Positions 1 to 7,400 of a stretch of 64,000 bases of DNA are shown one piece after another. The notes below the pieces were generated by a model, which ran no database searches, was not told the DNA's origin, and worked only from the letters and a program-made list of their open reading frames with translations. The DNA comes from JARYGU01 sp033795365 (GTDB lineage Bacteria > Pseudomonadota > Alphaproteobacteria > Rhizobiales > Rhizobiaceae): the NCBI GenBank assembly GCA_033795365.1, contig JARYGU010000004.1, forward strand, positions 248,001 to 312,000, read 5' to 3'. Position numbers and translations under genes: made by a program. The stretch's first letter is position 1, and every line of letters begins with the position of its first letter.

Positions 1-728
1 GCAAGCAGCGCACCGGCGACCGCGGCAAAGACGCTGCACACGATAAGCGCAGCGGCGCGGTAGAAACGGCCGTTGACGCCCGAAAGTTCGGCGGCCTTCA
101 GGTTGCCGCCGACCGCATAGATGTAGCGGCCGAAGATCGTGCGCTCCATCACGAACCAGGCGAGCACCACGAAGAGGGCCATCGCATAGGCAAGCACCGG
201 AACACCGAAAAGCCGCCCTTGGCCAAACCAAAGATAGGTATCCGGCAGCCCGCCATAGATCGCGCGGCCGCCCGTGGTTAAAAAGTTGATGCCGTAGAGG
301 ATGGAGCCCGTCGCAAGCGTCGCGATCAGCGAAGGGACGCCGATCAGGGTCACGAGTGCAGAGTTGACCGCGCCGACGAGCAGCCCCGCACCGATGCCGC
401 CGAGGAGCGCGAGCGGCAGAGACACGCCGGAAATCAGCATCAGCGGCACGAGAATGCCGGACAGTCCCACCATGTAGCCGACCGACAGGTCCATCTCGCG
501 CGCAGCGAAGCCGAATGTCAGACCGGCACCGACGATCGTCAGCATTGAAATCTGCTGGACGATGTTCAGCAGGTTGGAGGTCGTCAGGAATCGGTCGACC
601 GTCAGCGCAAAGCCGGCGAAAAGCAGCATCAGCGCGAACAGCGTGCTGTATCTCAGCAGCCAATCCTGGCGGACGCGGCCGGATGAAGCATCTTTGGCTT
701 CGGTGACGGTGGGGGATGCAGCGTTCAC
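1..728 (-). CDS. Sugar ABC transporter permease, C-terminus beyond window
   Basis: Inner-membrane permease of the ribose/xylose (CUT2) ABC family. About 242 residues are visible; the family usually has 310-350, so the C-terminal part lies left of base 1. The protein is a run of hydrophobic helices with the family-typical segment REMDLSVGYMVGLSG near residue 70 and the loop FGRYIYAVGGN near residue 205. The start is a GTG whose bases overlap the TGA stop of the upstream ATPase gene, which indicates translational coupling. It pairs with the ATPase and binding protein that follow to the right. The substrate is unknown; the SorC-type regulator beyond suggests a sugar or polyol. Confidence 0.85.
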   Translation of the reverse strand, partial: MNAASPTVTEAKDASSGRVRQDWLLRYSTLFALMLLFAGFALTVDRFLTTSNLLNIVQQISMLTIVGAGLTFGFAAREMDLSVGYMVGLSGILVPLMLISGVSLPLALLGGIGAGLLVGAVNSALVTLIGVPSLIATLATGSILYGINFLTTGGRAIYGGLPDTYLWFGQGRLFGVPVLAYAMALFVVLAWFVMERTIFGRYIYAVGGNLKAAELSGVNGRFYRAAALIVCSVFAAVAGALL

Positions 729-2239
729 TGGAGCACTCCTGCCATGGCGGAAATGAATCGTTGTTCTGAAAAGTCGGGGCTCTCGATTGCGTCGCCAGCC
801 CGGCCGTTGACGAAGGGGACGACGCGGTCGGCGACTTCGGCGATCTCCAGCAGGTCGGACGATGTCACGATGATCGCGGCCCCCTGCGCTGCCAGCCGCT
901 TCAATTGCGCATGGATCTCGCGCTTGGCGCCGATATCCACGCCCTCCGTCGGTTCGACGAAGATCATCAGGCTGTAACGGTCATCGGCGCCGTAGAGCCA
1001 TTTGCCGATAGAAACCTTCTGCTTATTTCCGCCGCTCAGGTTCTTGATCATCTGGGCGGAGGAATGCGCCTTGACGTTGAGCAGCGACATGACCGACGCA
1101 GCCTCCTGCTTCTCCCGGGATGGCGAGAGAATGCCGATGCCGCCGATCGCGGCATGCTGCGGATGCACCATCGCAAGGTTCTCGCGCACGTCCCATTCCC
1201 CGATCAACGAATTCTCCATGCGCTGATCCGGAATGAAGGCTACTCCGCGCTTCTGCATGCTTCGCGGGTCCGCCCGCAAAAGAGGCTCTCCCTTGAGACG
1301 AATGGCACCAGCGGTCATGCCCTCCCCCGTATAGATCGAGCGCGCAAAGCCGAAATGGCCCGCGCCGGTCAGGCCGATCAGTCCAACGATCTCGCCTGAC
1401 CTGACGGAGAAGCGGTCAACCCGGATATTGCCGGCATGCCAATCGGCCACTTCATACACCGTTTCGCCGAGACGCCGCTCCAAAACGGATTCCGACCGGG
1501 CGGCCGAGTTTTTGCCTGCGCGCTGCATCATATAGTCGACGAGCTGTGCTTCCGTCGTTTCAGCCGCCGGACGCGTGGCGATATGACGTCCGTCGCGCAG
1601 CACGGTGATGCGGTTGCTCAACGCCTTCACTTCGGACAGGAAATGGCTGATGAGCACGATGCCTACACCGCGCGCCGGAAGCGTCTTGATGATACGCCAG
1701 AGATTTTCCTTCTCGCGTGCGGGCAGCGTCGCCGTCGGCTCATCGAGGATCAGCAAGCGTATGTCGCCTCGGAGCGCCCGCACGATCTCGATGACCTTCT
1801 GATCGGCCATCGGCAGGCTTTCGACCGGCACATCGAGGTCGACCGCGACGTCCGGAAACCATCTTGCCATCAGTTCCGCGGCGCGCTTCTTCAAAGTCCG
1901 CTTGTCGATGATGCCGAACCCTATGCGCGGCTCATTGCCCAGAAGGATGTTCTGCGCGGCGCTCAGCGCCGGCACGAGGCTTCCTTCCTGGGACACATGG
2001 GCAATCCCCTTGCGGAGCGCGTCTCCAGCGCTGTGCAAGACCGTTTCGGCGCCATCGATCATTATCCGGCCGGCGGTCGGCTGCTTGCTGCCGCCAAGGA
2101 TGCTGACAAGAGTCGTCTTGCCCGCGCCGTTCTCTCCGATCAGACCATGGACCTCATCGAAACGAAAATCCACGCTGACATTGTCGAGTGCCCGCGTGCC
2201 GGGATATTGCATCGCGATGCCGGATAGGCTGACGGTCAT
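725..2239 (-). CDS. Sugar ABC transporter ATPase, two-domain (RbsA/MglA type)
   Basis: Fused double nucleotide-binding protein, 504 residues from the chosen ATG, the usual length for RbsA-type ATPases. The first domain has Walker A GENGAGKTT (residues 35-43) and Walker B LLILDEPTATL. The second has a degenerate P-loop (GLTGAGHFGF), signature LSGGNKQK, and a Walker B reading MIFVEPT, where the Asp before the catalytic Glu is replaced by Val and the preceding loop is lengthened. A degenerate second site is common in this family, but the Val is unusual. An upstream in-frame start at 2293 would add 18 Arg-rich residues; the ATG at 2239 fits family N-termini better. It lies between the binding protein and permease genes of the same operon. 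Confidence 0.9.
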   Translation of the reverse strand: MTVSLSGIAMQYPGTRALDNVSVDFRFDEVHGLIGENGAGKTTLVSILGGSKQPTAGRIMIDGAETVLHSAGDALRKGIAHVSQEGSLVPALSAAQNILLGNEPRIGFGIIDKRTLKKRAAELMARWFPDVAVDLDVPVESLPMADQKVIEIVRALRGDIRLLILDEPTATLPAREKENLWRIIKTLPARGVGIVLISHFLSEVKALSNRITVLRDGRHIATRPAAETTEAQLVDYMMQRAGKNSAARSESVLERRLGETVYEVADWHAGNIRVDRFSVRSGEIVGLIGLTGAGHFGFARSIYTGEGMTAGAIRLKGEPLLRADPRSMQKRGVAFIPDQRMENSLIGEWDVRENLAMVHPQHAAIGGIGILSPSREKQEAASVMSLLNVKAHSSAQMIKNLSGGNKQKVSIGKWLYGADDRYSLMIFVEPTEGVDIGAKREIHAQLKRLAAQGAAIIVTSSDLLEIAEVADRVVPFVNGRAGDAIESPDFSEQRFISAMAGVLQ

Positions 2240-2338
2240 CCTGCCTGCTCCACGTTGAACGGGCGCCATCCGCCGTCGTGGCAGACAACGCATCGGTTGC
2301 TGGCAAGCCGGCCCGCCAGCTTGCGGGCCGGCTTCCGG

Positions 2339-3286
2339 TCACTTCGGGAGGAAGTCCTTGCAGTTCTGCTTGGTGACGAGTGGCGCGTCCATGTAGACCG
2401 TCGTGGACGGAATGACGCTGGCCGGGTCCTCCTTCTTCTCGACGATCGCCTCGATCCACTCGCCCGCCTGGGCGCCCATCGTCTCGAATGGCTGGCTGAC
2501 GGTCGCGATCATCAGGCTGTCCGGCTTGCAAACCTCCGCGATCGCATTCGGATGACCGTCGATGCCGATCACCTTGACGTTCTTCAGTCCGGATGCCTGC
2601 AGGACATTGATCGTTGCCTGCGCCGGCTCGTCCCAAGGCGCCCACACGGCGTTAATCTCTTCGCCGAAGCGCGAGACATAGTCCTGCATCGTCGAGGTCG
2701 TGTCCTCGAAGAAGGCGGTGTAGTCGATGTTATGCTCGGCCAGCACCTTGACGTCGGGATATTCCTTGAGGATCGTCTCCATGACGTCGCCGCGCTTGCG
2801 GGTTCCGTGATGTTCCGCCATGCGCAGGAAGATGATGTTGCCCTTGCCGCCCAGTTCGTTCAGAAGATAAGGCGATACGTCAGAGGACATCGCCCAGTTG
2901 TTGGTCGTAATGTCGACGAGCACGCCCGGAATATAGCCACTGTCGACGGTGATGATCGGAATCTTCGCCGCGATCGCCGCATCGATGGCGGCACGGGATG
3001 CTCGCAGATCGGCCATGGTGATGATGATCGCATCGACGCCGCGCGACGCCGCGTCCTGCAGGTTCGACGCCGTGCGCTCGCCCGAGCCGCCGCTATCGAG
3101 CAGGCTGACGTTCCAGTCCTTGCCCTTTTCCTTCAGCCAGGCATCGAAGCCGGCCTTGACGCGCTGTTCAGACTGTGCAGCGGCATTCGCATGAACCCAG
3201 GCAAGGTTCATCGCGCTGGCGCTGACGGCGCTCAACAGAAATCCTGCGGCAGCCGCGATGGCCGCCCTCCTCCACATTCCCGACAT
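2339..3286 (-). CDS. Sugar ABC transporter periplasmic binding protein
   Basis: Periplasmic binding protein of the ribose-binding family (Peripla_BP_4 fold), 315 residues. A Sec signal peptide spans about residues 1-25 (SGMWRRAAIAAAAGFLLSA, cleavage near ASA). Family features include GVDAIIITMADLRA, the IITVDSGY strand and VIGIDGHPNAI near the C-terminus. The ATG at 3286 is chosen because GGAGGAGA stands just before it; a longer reading to 3331 has no such site. It is the first gene of the operon, facing the SorC regulator across the inverted-repeat operator at 3369-3407. The specificity cannot be read from sequence. Confidence 0.88.
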   Translation of the reverse strand: MSGMWRRAAIAAAAGFLLSAVSASAMNLAWVHANAAAQSEQRVKAGFDAWLKEKGKDWNVSLLDSGGSGERTASNLQDAASRGVDAIIITMADLRASRAAIDAAIAAKIPIITVDSGYIPGVLVDITTNNWAMSSDVSPYLLNELGGKGNIIFLRMAEHHGTRKRGDVMETILKEYPDVKVLAEHNIDYTAFFEDTTSTMQDYVSRFGEEINAVWAPWDEPAQATINVLQASGLKNVKVIGIDGHPNAIAEVCKPDSLMIATVSQPFETMGAQAGEWIEAIVEKKEDPASVIPSTTVYMDAPLVTKQNCKDFLPK

Positions 3287-3368
3287 GTGATCTCCTCCAA
3301 TGCGGGTTCTCCGATTGACCCGCCTCCTCATTCGCGCTCAGTAGGGCGATACCCGGAGTTAAATATAC

Positions 3369-3407
3369 CTCGTGACAAATGTCAAATAAAATTACATTTG
3401 TCACGAG
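3369..3407. promoter_or_regulatory. Inverted-repeat operator for SorC-type regulator
   Basis: A perfect 14-bp inverted repeat: left arm CTCGTGACAAATGT at 3369-3382, right arm its exact complement at 3394-3407, with an 11-base AT-rich spacer. The left arm and adjoining bases contain a smaller palindrome, TGACA-AA-TGTCA (3373-3384). It lies between the divergent transporter operon (start 3286) and regulator gene (start 3421), ending 13 bases before the regulator ATG and overlapping its likely ribosome-binding region. This suggests control of both directions and tight autoregulation. SorC/DeoR-like proteins bind such sites as tetramers; binding here is inferred. Confidence 0.75.
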
Positions 3408-3420
3408 AGGAGAAAAATTC

Positions 3421-4395
3421 ATGCCTACAGATGACGATGACCTGATGATCCGCGCCGCGTGGTACTATTATGTCGGCGGCTTCAACCAGGAGATGACGGC
3501 GAGCAAGCTCGGCTTAACCCGCGCGCGCGTCAACAAGATGCTGGCCGAAGCCAGGGAGAGCGGTCTCGTCAGCATTTCGATCGACCACCAGCGCGTCGGC
3601 GTGTTGCCGATCGAGGATATGCTCAGCCGGCGCTATGGCCTGGATTTCTGCATTTCCACGCCGGCGTTCGGCTTCCACGATACGTCGCCGGACGACAGCG
3701 AGGTGCGCAAGCAGATCGCCTTTCGCGCAGTCGGCGTGGCGGCGGCGAACCATCTCAAAACGCTGCTTGCGGACAATGAGGCCCTCACGGTCGGGACAGG
3801 CTGGGGCCGGACGATCGAACAGATGACGCTGCAACTGGCGGGCGTGCGCGCGCCCCATGCACGGTTCATCTCGGTAATGGGTTCGCTGACCGCCAACAAT
3901 GCCTACAATCCCTTTGAAGTGGTCCATAGCCTGGCACGCCGTACCGGCGGACAGGGATTTTTTCTACCCGTGCCGTTCATCGCCGATTCGGTCGACGACA
4001 AACGGGTGCTGCTATCGCAGCGATCCGTCGTCAAGGCGATGGAGATCGCCGAGACGGCGTCGGTCTGCATCATCAGCGCCGGAGAATTGACGGAGGAATC
4101 GCTCCTCCGGCGCCAGGGCATGATCAGCCGGAGCGAATTGGAGAGCTTGCGTGCGGCCGGAGCGGTCGGCGATACCAATGGCATCTTCTTTGACAGCGAC
4201 GGCAAACAGGTGAACCACGATCTCAATCAGCGCACGATCGCACTCGGCTTCGAGCAGTTGAAGGCGCTGCCGGTAATCCTGCTAATCGCCGGACAGGAAA
4301 AGGCACAAGCCGCCAAGGCTCTGCTGCGCAGCGGCATCGTGAACGGGCTTATCATCGACGGCGATGCGGCGGAAGCTGTCGCACTGCTTGGATAG
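3421..4395 (+). CDS. SorC/DeoR-family sugar-responsive transcriptional regulator
   Basis: Transcription factor of 324 residues with an N-terminal helix-turn-helix (about residues 20-55: GGFNQEMTASKLGLTRARVNKML) and a large C-terminal SorC sugar-phosphate-binding domain (about residues 60-320). The domain contains the NagB-like phosphate loop TVGTGWGRTIEQM and the ending GIVNGLIIDGDAA. The ATG at 3421 is chosen because GAGGAGA precedes it; an upstream in-frame start at 3379 lies inside the operator. It is divergent from the ABC transporter at 1-3286 and probably its regulator. The effector is likely a phosphorylated sugar or polyol, which would imply a kinase gene left of the window (inference). 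Confidence 0.87.
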   Translation: MPTDDDDLMIRAAWYYYVGGFNQEMTASKLGLTRARVNKMLAEARESGLVSISIDHQRVGVLPIEDMLSRRYGLDFCISTPAFGFHDTSPDDSEVRKQIAFRAVGVAAANHLKTLLADNEALTVGTGWGRTIEQMTLQLAGVRAPHARFISVMGSLTANNAYNPFEVVHSLARRTGGQGFFLPVPFIADSVDDKRVLLSQRSVVKAMEIAETASVCIISAGELTEESLLRRQGMISRSELESLRAAGAVGDTNGIFFDSDGKQVNHDLNQRTIALGFEQLKALPVILLIAGQEKAQAAKALLRSGIVNGLIIDGDAAEAVALLG

Positions 4396-4441
4396 CAGGC
4401 TTTACATCTCCCACCGTTCGCGGCGCATCGGATTATCCAAC

Positions 4442-7400
4442 TCAGAACCTGATGCCGAGTTTTGCATTGAAACCCTGATCCTCTGCCCCATCGCCGAATT
4501 GTCCCTGATAGGCGATAGCGAAGTTGGTGCGAGATGCGATATCGAAGTCGATGCCGACCCCGATCACCGCCGCGTCCTTGGCGATAGGGTTTCCGGCGAT
4601 GGTGAAGGCGTTGGAGCCGGCCAGGGCATGGGTGGCGGTCGGCGTGGTGTCGCCGAAGACGCGACGCCAGCCGAGCAAGCCGGTGAGGCTCAGCTCAGTC
4701 CCTTTTATCGTCACATCGGTCTGGGTGTGAAGGCCGACCGTAGTGAAGGTCGCATCGATCGTCTGGCCGGAGGAGATGAGAGCTGCCGTACCGCCACGTT
4801 CGCTATAGCCGTCCGTCCTGACGCTGACATGGGCAAGATTGACGAAGGGTTCGAAGCGGACGACGCTTGTTTCGATTCCATAGCCGAGTTCCCCGAAGGC
4901 TTGGAGTGTGGTTGCGTCGTAGCTTGCCGATAGGCTGTCGGCGAAGCCGGCGAAGCCGACGGCGCGGTCGGTCTCAAGATCGTTCAAGCTGTAAGCCAGG
5001 CCGGAACGGAAGGAGAGAGCTTCCCACCGTGCGCCGGCGTAAAGTCCGACATGGTAGCCGTCGCTGGAAGCGGACGAGGCGCGATCATGGGCGCTGAAGG
5101 ACGAATGGCTGTAGCCGGCTAAAAGCCCGACCCGCCAGGCATCGGTGACCATGGCGTCGGCACCGCCAACGAAACCGCCGGTCGAACGGTCGACACCGGC
5201 GGCATTGCCATCGTCGTCCGCCGATCCCCAGGAGCCGAAGCCGGCTCCCCAGACAGATATGCCGGACCTATTGGCCGCCGGCGCAGCCGCAACCCCTTCC
5301 GAGCCATAGATCATCACCGGCACCGTGGAGGACCCGACGCCCTCGAAGGCTGACCGCAGGCGGTCGTTGGCGGCATTGCGGATATGACGGGAATCCTCGA
5401 TGAGCCCCATTACGGCCGAAGCATGGATCTCTCCTGAAAGCTGATCGAAGGCGGAGCGGGCGGTAGCCTCGTCGAGCTGCACGACCGCATCGTAGAGATC
5501 GTTGCCGAGGCTGAGGCTGTCGACCCCGCCGGCCGTGGCCACTTGGTTGCGCGTCTCGGCGGCCCGTGCAAAGTCGATGTCGTTTCGGGCAAGCGTCAGC
5601 GTCACATCATGGCCGCCATAGCCGAGCGTAGGATCCAGAAAGGCGAAGTCGGACGTGACGCTGTCAAAAGTGCCGCGGAGCCCGTCATCGGCGCTCAGGA
5701 TCGTATAGGTCGCCGACGGATCATAGGTGCCGGTCATGCCGATATGGGCGACGGTGCCGCCATTGAGTGTGGCCGATCCGGTCACCTTGATCAGATCGCT
5801 TTCCGAGCCGCCGGGCGCGACCTCCACATTGTAGCGCGATCCATAGTCGAGGATCAGATCGCCATCTACCGTCATGGTTCCGATGGAGTTGCCCGGGGCC
5901 AGCGTCGAACCGGATGCCAGCGTCACCGTCGACCCCCAACCGGAGCCGATCACACCGGAACCCTGCAGCCGGCCGCCGGCGCCGATCAGCGCCGAACCGC
6001 CGAGGGCTTCATTGACGATCAGCGTCGTATCGGCGACTTCCGTCATACCGCCAAACCGTGAATTGTCGCCTCTGAGCTCGACCTTGCCGCCGCCGGTGAA
6101 GCCGAGATTGCCCGATCCCGAGATCGCGCCCCCATAGGCTCCGTCGTAGCTCTGGTCGAAGGTGAAGAGTGCGCCGGCGGCAAGATCAAGATCGCCACCG
6201 AAGCGGTTCGAGGCCGAAACGAGACCGCCTTCCTCAACGCTCCAGTCGAGCGTCGAGACGCCATCGAGGGTCAGCGTTGCCGCACCACGCTTGATCATCC
6301 CGCCATTCGTGCCGGAAAAACCGGCAACATCCCCGGCAAAATGCGCGTCGGATCTTTGGTCGAACACTGCCGTCGCAGCATTGGCCAGATTGCCCTTGAT
6401 CGAGCCTGTGCTGCCGACGAGGGTGCCGTCGCGGACGAATGTTTCGCGATAGTCGTTGGCGCCGGTGAGTACCAGCGTCCCCTCTCCCGACTTGACGAGG
6501 TCGGTCTTGCCCGTAATCGTCCCCGAGAAAGTCGCCTCGGTGTCTCGGGTGACGGCAAAGGCCGCGTTGGTCGAACCGACAATCGAGATATCGCGTGCGC
6601 TCGTCAGGTCGGCCGTAGCCGAGAGAACGCCCCCGGAGAAGACGATATCGCCACCCTTTGCCCCGAGCGCGCCGTCGGATGCGATCTCCAGCATTCCGCC
6701 TCGCAGCTCCGTGCCGCCGGTGTAGCTGTTATTCCCTGACAGGATCAGGGTGCCGTTGTCGGCCTTTACGAGGCTGCTGTTTCCGGTAAGGTCCGAGGCG
6801 ATCGTCGCCGAGACGCCGAACCCCGCCTGCGTGCCGTCGCCGACACGGACGATGCTTTCGCCGCCCGTCCCTTCCAGTGCGATCGCACCGCTCTCGATGC
6901 GGTATCCGTCGCTTACGAACTGCATTCCCGTCACGCCGATCGCGCCGTCGCGGCCGTCGACCGCCACCGTTCCGGCCGATCCCTGGAAAACCGCGAAGGC
7001 GGGGTTCGGATGGTAGAAACCATTCGAGCTCCCTTCCGCGTTCGTCCAGCTCCTGCCGCCGGCGCGCCAGGTACCGGCGCCGCCATCGATGCTGCCGTTG
7101 TCGTAGAGAGCAGCACTTCCACCGTCCCAGAACCGAAGCTCGGCACCGGCCGTCGAGATCAGATTGACAGAACCCGGATGGGCCGTCTGGATAGCGAGGC
7201 TGTCGGAGCTCACGCCCTGCGGCACGCCGCCAATGGCAAGTCCATTGTCGATGAGCAAGCCGCTATAATCGAACAGCCGGTAGACCCCGGCGCCGAAGCC
7301 GCCCCGGTCGCTGACGTTCAGCGTACCGTCGAGCGTCAGGTTGCCCCCAACCTCGAACAGCGCAGCAGACGAGGCGCTGCCCAACGCAACATTGATGGCG

